Source: Hirudinaria manillensis
Lineage: Eukaryota > Annelida > Clitellata > Hirudinida > Hirudinidae
DNA length: 64,000 nt
Direction of reading: 5' to 3'
Assembly (NCBI GenBank): GCA_034509925.1
Contig: CM067527.1
Location: forward strand, 7,000,501 to 7,064,500
The position numbers were made by a program, and so were the translations under genes. Below, piece by piece: positions 24,869 to 37,695 of the stretch (position 1 is the stretch's first letter; each line of letters opens with the position of its first letter). Under the pieces are notes generated by a model. That model saw nothing but the letters and a program-made list of their open reading frames with translations. It made no database searches and had not been told where the DNA came from.

Positions 24869-25419
24869 GATAACCCTAACGACGCCGGCTGCCATTCTGC
24901 CACATGCTACTCACTATTGCTTTGTCTGGGTATGACAAATGGCTTACACTCTGTGGATTGGATTTCGCCACTAGTTGGACCTGTTTTTGGCTTTAATTTC
25001 TTTTTTTTGATATAGTTTTTTATATTTTATATGTTTCCCTAGATTTAATGTTACGTACTTTTACAGGCTATTAGAAATTTAAAAAAAATAAAATCAAACA
25101 TGGTTGAACAATTTGTTGTCTTATCCCTAATTCAGTATTTCATCTGAATGGATAATAAGTATATTTATAATTTTTTATTTACATACAAAAACACTAAACG
25201 CAATAGCATTTCGACGTGCAATTATGACATATTGTAAACTTAGATTACAAAAAAAAAACTTATTTAAAAGGAGAGAAAAGGCTCCACTGATTTAGCAATC
25301 CATGGTTAAGAATAGATCATTATTGCCAGTGTAATCATCACCATCAAATCACCATTATCATCATCGTCATCATCATTATCATCGCCATTGAATGGTCGCA
25401 TTGCAGCCAAATTCGTTTG

Positions 25420-28400
25420 TCACGAGACCAGGCAAGACTGTTTGTTTGAATCTCTGGCAATTATAACTGGAGTTCTCGCCTGTTAAAATAATAGCGATTT
25501 AATATTTGCAAATTTAAAAAGAAGCATGTTTAATTAGGAACCAAACTTCAACATCCCTAACAGTTATTCATTATGTTATTCATACATTGTTTACAGATTG
25601 TTTACATGCTCAACATGGTATACAAATAGAGAAAATGGTGTGCCATGAGCGCGGCTATCACCTTGACATAAATAATCTGCCGTACTAAACAATAATAAAT
25701 GAAATGTATAACCACAAACCTCCAATAAATTATGATATAATAACAACAATTTAAGCTCTAAACATTTGGCATAATTTTGGCATAAAGTAAATTTCACATA
25801 CAACTACTACTAATAATAATTATTTCTTCTATTTGGATCATCTGCTTCCCTGATCCAATCCCTTCAACGCATTCAAAACAAGTTAGCCAAGCTCGTATTA
25901 CTCAATCCGACCCTTGCCAGCTATGAGTGCCTGAGAGAACTTCATTAGCTACCCATCACCGCCCGAATCTCATTCAAAATATCCATAATAACTTATCGCT
26001 AACTCGCGACATCAAATCCGCCTTACCTCCATCGCATCATACAGCGCCGCCACCCACCCGAGAGTCTCCGCTCATCTGCCACCATCAACCTCCATCAACC
26101 GGTTCACAAGGCGACCATCGTCTATAGAAGTTTTTCACTAGCCGCTCCTGCCGACTGGAATGATTTACCCCCATCTGTAAGAGCCCAGCCATCCCTGGAG
26201 CTCTTCAAGCGGCACTTGAAGACCCACCTCTTCAGGAAACACGTTACAAATTAGAAACTGAAGATTCACACAAAGCGCCTCCGACGCTACGCATACGGCG
26301 CTATATAAAGTAACTATTATTATTATTATTATTAATTTTAATGTTCTTGCAAAACAAACTAGAGACAAAATTGTATTTAATAGGCTCACCTTTCTGCTCC
26401 TGTGGACTGCAGAGATAATTCTATAGCCCTTTTCACAGCTTCGTCCTCTGACTGAAAGAAGGGCAAAGGAAAATTATTAATGGAAACGAAATCACGTCAT
26501 AAAATCAAGCGGTCGACCAAGACTCGAATTCTAAAAACAATTATTCAATTAAAACGCAAAATATACATCAAATGTTAATATAATATTTTAAAAAATTAAT
26601 TCATAGTTGACGACCATTAGCGACGTTATTGATAAAACGCGGCATCGTATTTAAAATTTGAAAGGAAACCCACGAGGCCCGGTTGTTGGAGGGAGTGGAC
26701 ATGAAGGGCGGTCGGAATTTTGGGCCTCCTCTGCGGAGAACTGGAATGATGATATCAATGAAAATAGTAATAATAACAACAATAACGTAATTAGTACAAA
26801 AAAATACTAATAATTAAAAAACCTAAAATAAAATGCTAAAACTTATAAATACAGGAGAGAATTATGTTCCAAAAAAACCTAAAATAAAATGCTAAAACTT
26901 ATAAATACAGGAGAGAATTATGTTCCAAAATCTGTATCATGTTATCAGAAACAATATTTTTACCAATCAGCTAGGTCAATAAAAATAGGTTAGTAGCAAA
27001 AGTGACATGGTACTGAGAGTGGCATACTAGCAAGGTCGCCTAGCAGCGAGATTTGGCCGTATATTAAAATGATAATTGAAATTAAAAAAACTTTATTTTT
27101 TAAATTATTAATGAAAGTGTTTTATCAAACATATTGATGTGCAAGAATCTCATCCATTAGATTCGCAGCTTTTATCTCAGCTACTTTATAAGCTATTATC
27201 TTTGCGTACTTGTTGTATAGGTCCTTCGCCTTCTGTGCCTTTTCCTGTTCAAGCTGCCATCTCGGTTTTGAGGGGAGGCTGACAGAAGCGACGGGTTCGG
27301 GAGCCGTGCAACCGTGGTCCATCTCGATCCTGTGATTGAAGCAGAAGTTCAGATTGCACCTGTGGCAGGCCACTCTGAAAGTCTTTAACAATGTCTATGA
27401 GGTCAAGGTTGGAAAAAAAAAGGGTTTGATTAATTTCAATGCATTGGAAACAAATTAATATGAATATTGGTCAAATAAAAACATACAATGGATGGGTTCC
27501 ATGTATTAATAAGGGACTAATTATTTACTAAGCGAGTGAAATTAATTACAAATAATATGTCAGATAAGTTAATTAATGACTACTGATGAATTTGAAATAT
27601 TAAAAAGAAGACTTACATCTCTGTTGGACTTGCAACCTTTGACCGCACATTTATTTTCGCGCCTTTTCTGCAAATGAAACATTATTCGTTAGTAATCGAA
27701 AATAAATTCATAGAAAATAAGGCATTATAAAATCCATTTTAAACATTATACACACTTGTATATGATAATATATCGGATAATTATCATAAGCCAACCTGTC
27801 TTTTGAGTGATGCTTCCTCTGAGTCACAGTTTTTGTTTATGTGTTTTGCCACGACGTCATTGGGTGACACTCCTGGCTTCAGGGGGACGGGCTTGTTGCA
27901 CAGGGGACACGTTGGCACAACCTTGTCCTATAAAAAATATCATCAAATGGTGAAAGTAAGAATTGCTGACTATCACGTACTAATAAAAGCTGTGTTACGC
28001 AGTTATGTCACGGGAGTAATTACACGTAAAGTACTTAAAGAAGCGGCCCAAGCTCATGCCGATTAAACACTTCGGTCATCAAAGGTGCCAAAAATGATGT
28101 TCTTTGCCATCACTACTATTAGTTGAAGATTCTAGCAGCAGTTAAAACTAAAAGTGAATTTTTCTTACCTCCAACACACCCTTTGGACAACCGTGATCGG
28201 CATACTTTCGGTGATGCTGACTGAAAACCATTGAACGAATGTTAAAGTTTGAATTTAATAATAAAAATAATTTTTGATTACAAATTATTAAATAACCCTG
28301 TAATAGCAGCATGATATGTGATGAAATTTTGATGTGTTGTAAATTGTAGAAAATTGACTGATATAATCAAATTTCATCACTAGATGCTGCAAGTTTCATA

Positions 28401-28906
28401 TAATAAACTTAGGTCTATGGTTTATAAATTTCTGTAAATTGATGTAATTAAATTGAAAACTCACCAGAATGTCTTTCTGCAAGCATTGCATTTAAAAGGA
28501 AGGAAGTCTGAAAAATTGGGTAAAAATAAAATTAATGACCATTGAAAAATGTTTTACAACTAAGGTTTTTCCTAAATTATGTTTATCATCTAGCTATCAT
28601 GACCTTCATAGAACATGCTAGACATATTGAAAAGCTGAATCCTCAACATATGGCCAGCAATTAAATTATTTCTTTTCCGTAATAACAGAAACGCTAATGG
28701 ATTATTTTCAGCATAATATTATCATTGCCTCATGAAACCAAAAGGAAATAATTTAGTCTACTAACATTTCTATACATAGTTGTCAAAATTACCCCTACCA
28801 CCTAACATGTTAATCAAGTAAAAGAAAAAACTAATTGTTGACAAATCTTACCTAATTGTCTACAGGACGGTAAAGAACATTGCTCTCCCAGATCAGGAAA
28901 TTCCAT
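25420..28906 (-). CDS. ZFAND2: AN1-type zinc finger protein 2, copy 2
   Basis: Same exon set as copy 1 from the ATG at 28906 through both AN1 fingers (one residue differs in the exon at 27125-27391) and the first ubiquitin-interacting motif (about 26395-26457). The exon for the second motif is gone; a LINE fragment lies in the same intron. The final exon (25420-25479) still encodes SNKQSCLVS, but direct splicing from the first-motif exon (phase 2) would put it out of frame and stop within a few codons. This copy therefore probably makes a shorter protein without CaaX, or ends at the in-frame stop at 27125. It shares the spacer 28907-29390 with DNAJC12. Confidence 0.85.
25826..26335 (+). mobile_element. 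CR1/L2-like LINE 3' fragment
   Basis: Translated pieces match the end of such LINE polymerases: SLQRIQNKLAKLVLLN, LHWLPITARISFKI (with a small frame slip) and LFKRHLKTHLFRKH. It ends with GGCGCTATATAAAGTAACT and (ATT)n. It is 5'-truncated, degenerate, and found only in unit 2 of the tandem duplication, so it arrived after the duplication. Confidence 0.8.
26815..26930. repeat. Short direct repeat, two units
   Basis: AAAAAACCTAAAATAAAATG and the following 35 bases, through GAGAGAATTATGTTCC, occur twice in a row. Unit 1 of the large duplication has a single copy, so this is a later slip. Confidence 0.9.
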
Positions 28907-29390
28907 TTCTATTGATTAATCTTTTTATCGGTTAATATGACAAAATGACGAAAAGAAACAAAATTCTTTCGAAATTGTGGATTAAGGCTAGATAATTTGA
29001 GTTGTATTTTTATCCCCGTAAAACGATTCATTGTCAGCCGTGCAATATCCAAAGATATTTAATGCGAGTCATCATTAATTTGTAAATTTTTATTGCGCTA
29101 ATTAGTGTTTTGCAATATATTTTAATATATTTTAATATTCAGCAAGTCATAAAATGTTTGGGGCAATTAAAATTTTTCAAAAATTTGAAAATTGGGAACA
29201 TTTTGGCAATAACGAACTTAATAATTACACGAAAACCACACAACCTCAGATTACACTAATAACTTAGATAATTGAATATATAATGGAAAGTTAATTGATG
29301 AAATAAAAACCTTACTGATTTATAGCTTGGTTCAAAGTCTCCAACTATGCCCAAGCGTAAAATGGATGAAATAATTATGTAAATAGCGGC
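28907..29390. promoter_or_regulatory. Shared spacer of ZFAND2 copy 2 and DNAJC12
   Basis: 484 bp separate the two divergent start codons, so a bidirectional promoter is likely. The same sequence, cut at the DNAJC12 side, lies upstream of ZFAND2 copy 1 (24366-24868). I looked for clean heat-shock elements (GAA/TTC alternation) and saw only weak partial matches near 28960. Confidence 0.5.
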
Positions 29391-31087
29391 ATGCAATCAT
29401 CGACGTTTGATTCGATTTTGGGACTTGGACAAGAACAAGTTGGTGTTTGTTATTACGAAATATTAGGATGCGATGAGCTATCGACGGTGAATTTTTGTTT
29501 TACTAGACGTTGTTTGCGAATTCTATAAGTTGGTTACGATTTCCAGAGCGAGCAGATAATTGCTGAGTACAGAGCCAGAGCGAAACTCTGCCATCCCGAC
29601 AAAGTGGGAGACAGAAACGGTAATTTAGCATAATGCGTTCAAGTATAATTAGATAAAAAAATATCTCGGTCTTTGTGATGAGTAATGACTCTGCATATTT
29701 TTACTTTTTGTTGCTAACAGACATTTATTTGACTTTTTACATGTAAATAACATGCAGAATTTTTTTTTTTACGATAACTAGTTGCTAACTAGTAAGGCTT
29801 AGCTTTGTTTGACCATTTTGTTGTGGTTAAATGTGACCTGCTTTTTTCATGTTCACAAGATCATGAGGGTAAATTAAATACTCTTTTTGATTAGTTGTGT
29901 GCTAATTGCATAGTAAGTTTCAGTAATTGTCCAATCATTAACATATGTTAGTAATCAGTTTTATTATTGGATTTGTATTGCTTATTTATTTGTTTTTTGA
30001 GTCAATATCTGTTATCAAATATTGCAGCAGATGACAGTGAATTTAAGAAACTATTGGAGGCAAAGGAGGTTCTCTGTAATGCAGATGAAAGAAGATTATA
30101 TGACCAATGGAGAAGGAGTTGCATCAGTATGCCCTTCAAAACATGGAGATCTTTGAATGCTTCCAGAATACCTTTTGCTGTAAATGTCTTTGATTCATAT
30201 TTGCATTGTTTTTAATATTTCCTGGTATGCTGGTTAAAACTTCTCCATTCTTAACTCTATCAGATAATAACATTATTTACAAGTTTCAACAAATTAACTT
30301 TTTAATATTACTTAAGCACTTTTTAGCATTGTATTTGATAATACAAGGTAAAATCAGGTCAGAAATAATTTGATATTGTAGGATATTAATTAGATTTGTT
30401 TAGTTCTTGGTTTTTGTGTCAAAAACAAGTGGCATGAGCAATTTATTCATTTGAATGCTGTCTGTCCCTCCATTAATTTCTCATCTTTCCATGCCCCTAT
30501 GGCAATATATCCAGTCAATCATTCTTTCAACTACCTATGTAGCTATGTAGTTGTAATCATTCAATCACTCACCATCCATCCATCCACCCAGCCATCAGTT
30601 ATTTTCTTTAAATGTTTAAATGTTTTCTTTAATAATTTATTTTATTTAAATGATTTATGAATAAGATTTTTTTATCAAACAATTTCATGATTAATACAAA
30701 ATTTGAGAAGATTTACTTTATATTTTCCAAAAGTCCATGCATTGGCAAAGTACTCCAGCCAAGAAATGGATGATATCTTCATCTGAAACTCCTAAAGGTT
30801 TGTGATTTGGATCCATGAAGAACAGAGCATAATGTTTAAAATGTCAGAAATTGCAGTGGGTTCTACTGAGTTCCTCTTATGTTTCATCATAAGTCAGCAC
30901 TTGCCTAGCTGAAGTTATTTAGTGGCTAATTAAATCACTTGAAATGCATAAGGGTTTGAAATAACAGTCCTGAGTTTTTAATGATGTCTCGAAAAATGAA
31001 AATGTCATTTTTAATATTGCAGATGATAACACGAGAAGCATGACGACAGATGAAATACTCAGAAAATTCAGAAATTATGAAATCTGA
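29391..31087 (+). CDS. DNAJC12: DnaJ homolog subfamily C member 12
   Basis: Five exons, all phases consistent, 149 residues: 29391-29486, 29547-29619, 30028-30179, 30734-30797, 31023-31087. The J domain reads YYEILGCDELST, then EYRARAKLCHPDK with the HPD motif, then RRLYDQWRRSCISMPFKTW. The tail MTTDEILRKFRNYEI matches the conserved DNAJC12 C-terminus, and SMHWQSTP matches its middle. It is a J-domain co-chaperone of Hsp70; in vertebrates it serves folding of aromatic amino acid hydroxylases. The protein is about 50 residues shorter than the human one, with most of the low-complexity middle missing. Introns are as short as 60 nt. Confidence 0.95.
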
Positions 31088-32462
31088 AAAGAACTTACTT
31101 TGCATAGTGATTTGTTGATTGTGATGTGTCCTGCATTCAAGTATGTGTTAAGTCCCCATATATTATATTCAAGTTTTGTAGTTAATTGCATTAAATTGGT
31201 TGAATTATATTTGTCACGATAGATCAAGGTAAATTCAAATCAAATCAGGGTATTGTAAGGACTGGATTTTAATATTAGTTGAATTGGGAAGGGGATTTAT
31301 GCATGATTGATGTTGCCAAGAAACCTCAAAGTTATTAATTTTTACCAGAGTGGGCCAAATGCCTTTTGCCATTTTGTTGACCTGATTCCTCTTCTAGTCT
31401 GACAATTCCAGAATTATACGAAATGCACCGAATTTGTTGTGCCCGAAGATCACTGTTGATCATTGGGTGTCTACATGTATTTTCCCCGGGTCTGTTACCT
31501 TCCCCAGCCTTGATTTGGCACATAACGATCGTTGTGAGCGATCGATTCTGGGCGGGTTTGGGGCCGTCCTTTTTTCGATTTTTTAAAAATTTCTGGTGTC
31601 TCATAATAGCGATGCTCGATACAAAAAAAAAATAAAAGATTGACTTGTCACAAAAGACTGAAATATTTTCCAATAAAAGAGCGGATTACATGACGGTATT
31701 GTGTAATTTGACCGCTTGCATTCAATGGAACTCACATTTTCCTATATTGGATGATGATTTTCCTCAATCTGATTATTTGAAAAAAGAATGCGTGGGATAA
31801 AAAATGCTTAGCGAAATTATGCACTCTGGAAAAATGTGAAAGCATAATTTTAAAAATGTAAAGCATAATTTTGTCTCTGACATCAATGACATTGATGCAA
31901 GGACGCGATGACAATACCTGATGTTGATGCAAATGTCCATCGATGAGATAGCACCCGATGTAGTTCCTTAATTATTCTCTTTTAGGTGTCTCTTGTTTTC
32001 ATTAAATTAATCAAGTGCAGAGTTGCTTAAACGTGGCTAATTCATCGATAAAAGAATTACGGATTAAGAATAGAAGGATAATTTCGTCAATAATGGCATC
32101 GGACGAATGTATTGACATGAATTTCCAACAATGCGGGAAACAAATAAGATAAGCCATACATGAATAGATTGGTGTTGTAGTGTTGCTAGCGAAAGAGTGG
32201 TCCTTGTTTTACGACATGGAAAGAAAGCAACGGCTATTGTCCTGGAATTAAAATTGTTTTTCGTCATTTTGTGTGAAAATTTCGAAAAATCACAGACCGA
32301 CACGGCTCTCGATATTTATGACCCGAGAAAGTATAAAAAGGTGCAAGAGTCTGGCTTTGGCGAGTCTGGATTTCGTTGGTATAAAGTTAGAAATCAGTCG
32401 GAGGATCCAAATTGCTACTCTTTGCACAATTTGAATCGATATGAACATGTTCTTATATTGCA
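31088..32462. other. Spacer between DNAJC12 and GPCR 1
   Basis: No exon recognised. A less AT-rich block at about 31370-31600 stands out from its surroundings but has no clear reading. Both strands have short open frames without family resemblance. The region before 32463 should contain the 5' UTR and promoter of GPCR 1. Confidence 0.4.
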
Positions 32463-33644
32463 ATGGAACTAAGAACCTCCACAAGCAATTCCTCAAACAC
32501 TTCCAGGCACTCGAATAGATCTTCGACTGAGACACATAGCGAGGATTTCCTGGAATTTGGGTCAGTGAGACTGATCCTTACCTCCATTTACGTCGTCACC
32601 ATAACTCTGAGTGTCCTAGGCAACTTTTCGCTCATCGTCTACATTGGAAGATCAACAAGGCACTCGCAAGGGAATCGATTCAGTTTGGCTCTCATTCTCA
32701 ATCTCGCCGTTTGCGATTTCATTCGCTCTGCAGCCTTGTCGCCGATCAAGTTCTTCGAATTATTAACGTCCACGTTCGGTCACGACTCAATGGATTTCTG
32801 TGAGGGTATGAATTTCTTCTACCTCCTTCTGACTTTTGTCGGTTTCCACACAGTCGTTGCCATCAGTCAAGAACGTCTGCTTCTCATATGTTACCCGTTT
32901 AAGGCCAGACAGTGGCTCACCGCCAAGAAAGTGTGCCTGGTTTTGGTCGTCATTTGGCTCTGTGCTTTTATGATTTCTCTCGCATTTGCTTTGGAGTTAT
33001 CCTTATCTATAAAAGTCACCTTGAAATCTAAACTCACTTATAGCATATGCAGTCTCGGTGGTGTCGAACCAAGCATCAAAACAAGGGCATTGTCTCTGCT
33101 TTCAATCCTCTTGTACTACATCATGCCCGTACTAGTTGTTACCGTTTCGTATGCTAAGATCTTTAAACTTCTAGTAAAGAAGAATTTATTAAGTGAATCT
33201 ATAAGAATGGAAGCCATCAGGAAAGTCACTATGGAACTGAATCACTCCTTAGAAATCAACAATCCATCGAGAAGCGTTTTGAGCCAAGACAGTAACAGCA
33301 GAAAATCAATAGAGAAATTACTGGAGGCGAGAAAATGTTTAGCAAAAATGATGCTGGTGATAGCCGTGTGTTTCGCTATTTTCAACGGGCCTGCATTTTT
33401 TCTCTACACTTCGCTCAGCTGGGGCTACAAAATTCAGAGGAACCACGTCTTCTGCCTCCTGCTCGTGAAAATGCTGCCCATCGTGAGTTCGGTCATCAAC
33501 CCTATCGTGTACAGCAGTAGGTCAAAGACTCTGAAGGCAAACTTAAATAATTCGTCTCAAATAAAACGCGACGAACTTCATTCTGATTTGGATTCTCATT
33601 TGAAAAGGTCGCAAGGGAACAACATTTTGAATTACTTCGATTAA
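32463..33644 (+). CDS. Rhodopsin-like GPCR 1, single exon
   Basis: 393 residues without introns. The N-terminus is rich in N-glycosylation sites (NSS, NTS, NRSS). Seven hydrophobic segments follow. Helix 1 has GN (about residue 54), helix 2 LAVCDF (D85), helix 3 starts with C113 and ends SQERLLLICYPF, so DRY is replaced by ERL. The extracellular loop 2 cysteine is in YSICSLGG. Helix 6 has CFAIFNGP, and helix 7 ends NPIVYSS. A long third inner loop with many Ser and basic residues precedes helix 6. It pairs with GPCR 2 5 kb away. Class A is certain; the ligand is unknown. Confidence 0.9.
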   Translation: MELRTSTSNSSNTSRHSNRSSTETHSEDFLEFGSVRLILTSIYVVTITLSVLGNFSLIVYIGRSTRHSQGNRFSLALILNLAVCDFIRSAALSPIKFFELLTSTFGHDSMDFCEGMNFFYLLLTFVGFHTVVAISQERLLLICYPFKARQWLTAKKVCLVLVVIWLCAFMISLAFALELSLSIKVTLKSKLTYSICSLGGVEPSIKTRALSLLSILLYYIMPVLVVTVSYAKIFKLLVKKNLLSESIRMEAIRKVTMELNHSLEINNPSRSVLSQDSNSRKSIEKLLEARKCLAKMMLVIAVCFAIFNGPAFFLYTSLSWGYKIQRNHVFCLLLVKMLPIVSSVINPIVYSSRSKTLKANLNNSSQIKRDELHSDLDSHLKRSQGNNILNYFD

Positions 33645-34059
33645 CTAACCTGAACGATAATAATAAAATCAACATAAAAACAAACACTATCATCATCATC
33701 ATCATCATCATGGTGCCATTCAGAATTTAATATTAAAGAAAAGATGGTGGCGATTGGTGTCGGACATAAAAAGAGCTCAGTGATTAGAAGTACCCACTTC
33801 ACGGGAAATGCACTTGGATGAATTGCTTTGATGTGCCGCTTAGATTTCAATGCGCCAATCATCAGCGGCACCTAGCTGATGCCGTATTATATTAGTATTA
33901 TATTATAAACTTGTGGTGCCCAGCCAGTGGCTCAATCTGATTATTAATTTTATAAGAAAGAAGTTTTCTAATATGTTTATTTTTACAATTTCACAAATTT
34001 GCTTGAGTTATTACGATATTTTAAGCTTTTTAATGTCTCTCTAAAGTTTATTTACATAG

Positions 34060-34275
34060 ATCAGGCCGTGACGTCGTCGTGGCAAGATGGCCGGATTTGC
34101 GAAAAAAGCGTATTTTGACATGATGTAGTTGTGGCACATGTATATAACCTATATACAAACACTCCTCTAATCGAGCAGTATGTTGTGTCAAAATTTCAAA
34201 GCAATTGGTCAAGTACTTTCAGAGAACATTTGCATGATACAAACACACATTGCATTTTTATTTATATAGATATTT
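34060..34275 (+). mobile_element. Possible retroelement 3' end
   Basis: A less AT-rich block ends with GTGTCAAAATTTCAAAGCAA, TTGGTCAAGTACTTTCAGAG and then TTTTTATTTATATAGATATT. The form (CAAAATTTCAAA..ATTGGT, a run of CACA, then a TATAGAT end) recalls the tails of short invertebrate retroelements. No coding part is present. The call is uncertain. Confidence 0.3.
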
Positions 34276-35472
34276 ATATTAATAGAATATTGTGGTAAAA
34301 AAATGAAAATATTAAAAATGATTTTAATGCTGCAAAAGAACCAAATTGTTTCTTCATAGATTAAGAAAGTAATAGTAATAAGCGGAATAAAAGGTTATTT
34401 TGATAGTTTTCTTGATACTAGCTGATCGAGAGTCCTTGATCCTATCGAACGATCCTCTTAAGTTTCAGGTTTCAGAAACACTCGAGGAAGGACGTGACTG
34501 ATGTGCTTCTGTTAAATCTAACATGAAACTTACAAATAAACTTAATAAATTTGGTAAAAGATTTTTTAGAAAGTTTAAACTCAATTAACTAATTTGTTAA
34601 AATTAAATTTTGCTCGAAATTTTACTCCAAAATATCAGCCTTGACAAAATAAAACTTGAATGATCATTAAATCATTGGAGAACCCTTTGCAACCTAACTT
34701 AGTTTCGAAGATACGAAATTAATCAACTTGTCTCTTCTTCTAACCTGTTATCTCTACCTGGTGCATGCATTTACTCCCGATTCTGCTCCGAGAAAGCACT
34801 GTTGTTGCACCCGATGTTCTGCGCAAAACTCCCCCAGCGATGGATACCTTTTCGAGGGTAGAAATCGGTAAACAGAATAAAAACCAAATACAGTTAAACA
34901 AATAAAATGGGTTAAAAACATAGATTTCTATACTAAAAAAAAATTAAAAGAAAAAAAATACAAGAATGCTGAACCATTTTTTTATCCGTAGGAATTTGGA
35001 AAAATAAATCCTAAAACGTTTTTAAACCTTCAAAAGTTGTTTAGAAAGAAATCATGGAATTCATTTTGTAAACGTATACATGGAAAGGTTTCAATGTCAA
35101 GCAAAACAATTTTATAATTTATTTTTTTTTATAAATGTCAACAATAAGGAGTCGAAATGTCTGCTTGGTGTTGTTTTAAATAAACACTTTAAAATTATAA
35201 ATAAACAATATATCAATGTAAATATATATAAAAATACATAAACAAACATCATACCAACACAAGTAAATAATATATAATTATAAATAAATTAGATATAATT
35301 TCAAATAAATAATAATAATATAATAAATAAATATAATTGTGCTGAAGCAATACGAACAATGACACTGAATTGGAGAAATACGATTCTCTTCCGATACCTG
35401 AGTCATGACATGAGGGAAGTGCACTTATTATTATTGCTACTATTTAGTATTATTATTATTGCTATTATTTAC

Positions 35473-35474
<2 letters not shown>

Positions 35475-35563
<89 letters not shown>
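35475..35563. repeat. (ATT)n microsatellite
   Basis: About 29 ATT units in the spacer between the GPCR genes, preceded by imperfect units from 35426. Confidence 0.95.
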
Positions 35564-37028
35564 TATTACTATTATTATTTTTATGATTCACATCAGCTTG
35601 TTCTTGGCATTGTTCTCATATCTAGCGGAACTTAAGTCTTCTGGCTCGAATTCCAAAAAGCATAAATATTATATTTACATAAATTCTAGAGCCCTCTGCA
35701 ACCTGTGGGGTTGCGGGTATCATCACTCGCTCTGCGGTGTTAACGTGGATTTGTGGGGACATTTTTAAAACCAAATGCCACCACCGCACAGGCAAAAATT
35801 AATAAAAAAAGATTAGTTAATTTAAAAGCAATTATAACCATTTTAATCTATGCTAATATTAATCCCGTCCGTTTGTTCGACTTGTTGTTGTTGTTGTTGT
35901 TGTTGTTGTAAGAAGAGAAGTGCTTCCTTTCGTTCGATTTGTCGTAAGTTGATTGAAATATCAAAATGTATCTTTCATAACTAATGTTACAACCTCATAA
36001 CTCTTGATTCGTTTGATTCGTTTTTAAGATAAATTGATTGGTGTTTCGATTTGAATCTTCCCATTTAATTGCTATTCGATTCGTCAAAACATGTCTAACA
36101 TGTCTAACATTTACGCTATCTTTCTGATACGACGATGTATTTTACAAGCAAATTAATATTTATCAACAATTATATTGACCTCAAAGAATGAATAAGTACG
36201 AGTTTTTTTTGTTAAAGCTCAGAAACAATGCCAACGAGGATAATTGAATTTTTTACGACCACCTAGGAGTACGCAGATAATTATCCCTTAGAATAATTAT
36301 TCATAATTATCGCAGGAAAGACCGTTGTTTGTAAGTGGACCGATGAAAAAAGTTAGGGAGTTGTGGAGCGGTCGGTAGTGGAAAATCAACAATAATGGTT
36401 GATATGGCGAAGATTTTTAACATCTAACGACTCTGTTAAATGAATTGATAATGTATAATTATAATATTATATATAAATTCAAAATTATATTCCACTGAAT
36501 ATCGGAAGAAAAAGTTGGCTTTTTGCAAACGTGTACCTAATTATTGTTAAATTGTAAGACCAGTTTAGGTCGATGGCGATTATCCCGATCCTCATGTTGT
36601 ACGTACAATCGGTTTGTAAAGGCATTTAAAATAAAAAATGATTACAATTACATGCTAATCGTTCCAATTAATGTAATAAAGTTGATTTAAAATTTTCATA
36701 ATCAAGGTGTCTGTCAATCAAAATCTAATTTGTTCATTTTAAAAGAGCATTTAACTGAAAACTAGTTTGGTTTAAAAACACGTTTTTAATTCATTTATTA
36801 ATAAAAATATGTCATTCAATTCAACTGTACTTTAATATTAATTGCTATCAGAGGCATCATCATCATCAGCATCAGCATCTTCGTCGTCGTCGTCGTCGTC
36901 ATCGGTGGACTCCACGTACCTTGCTAGATTGCACTCATAGATTCAAAATAAAATGAACCTTTTCTCTCCGGGGACGGTTTCAGCACTTGAAAGGACTTGC
37001 TTCAACGTTAATTAATTATGATTAATTA

Positions 37029-37165
37029 TGATTAGTTATGCTGAGGTTAAAATAATTTTAGAATAAAATGATTTTTATAAATAAATCTAGTTACTTTGAT
37101 TAGTTATGCTGAGGTTAAAATAATTTGAGAATAAAATGATTTTTATAAATAAATCTAGTTACTTT
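37029..37165 (+). repeat. 68-bp tandem duplication
   Basis: GATTAGTTATGCTGAGG and the following bases through TAAATCTAGTTACTTT occur twice in tandem, with about two differences. Confidence 0.85.
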
Positions 37166-37695
37166 CTCTCAAACTTGATAAGAGTAATTGTTATTATAAA
37201 ATTACTTTCAATATTTATAGTTACCACAACAACAATGATGATGATGATGCCGTTATTGTCCAACAGCTCTTTATTTTCAAGAGGAACTTCAGAAAAATAC
37301 TGTGTGTTTCCGGGATTTGCATTCCAAAGCAGAAAAAATGCTTTACTTTTGAAGTTCTTGATCGCATATTTGTAATCACTTGTAATCTCTCGTAAATCGA
37401 GATATTATTTCAAGAAAAAGAAAAGAAAAAAAAACAGGATTTTAAAATGAATTCGTTAAAAAGTCGAAATTAAATTCAAACTTCAAACTGTTACCTTTGC
37501 GTAATCAAAGATGCAATAATTAAAGTAAGCTTAATGTAAAAAATTACTAATTTTTATCTTCGTTTATCCATATTTATTATGGTTCGATCAGTTCGTTCAG
37601 CAATGAATCAAACATGAAGTAATTTGATTTCTTTTTATTTACTTAAATATCCTTATTTCTTAAAAAATTTCTCTTTGAATCAATTTCAGATCGAA

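Larger units (their letters stand above)
24869..29404. repeat. Tandem duplication, unit 2
   Basis: Starts CCCTAACGACGCCGG in direct repeat with 20424 and continues into DNAJC12. Relative to unit 1 it lacks about 450 bp (21315-21765) and carries a LINE fragment at 25826-26330 plus a 55-60 bp internal repeat at 26815-26930. Confidence 0.95.
33645..37695. other. Spacer between the two GPCR genes
   Basis: About 4 kb without a recognised gene. It holds a possible retroelement end (34060-34275), a long ATT array, a TTG run at 35884-35908, a CAT/CGT run at 36855-36902 and a 68-bp tandem repeat near 37100. TTTCAG at 37684-37689 just before the GPCR 2 start looks like an acceptor for a 5' UTR intron. 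Confidence 0.5.

Noticed and set aside
28907-29390. Heat-shock elements in the shared promoter
   Set aside because: Only partial GAA/TTC matches without the three-unit spacing.
35359-35586. Poly-Tyr frame
   Set aside because: Translation of an ATT microsatellite.
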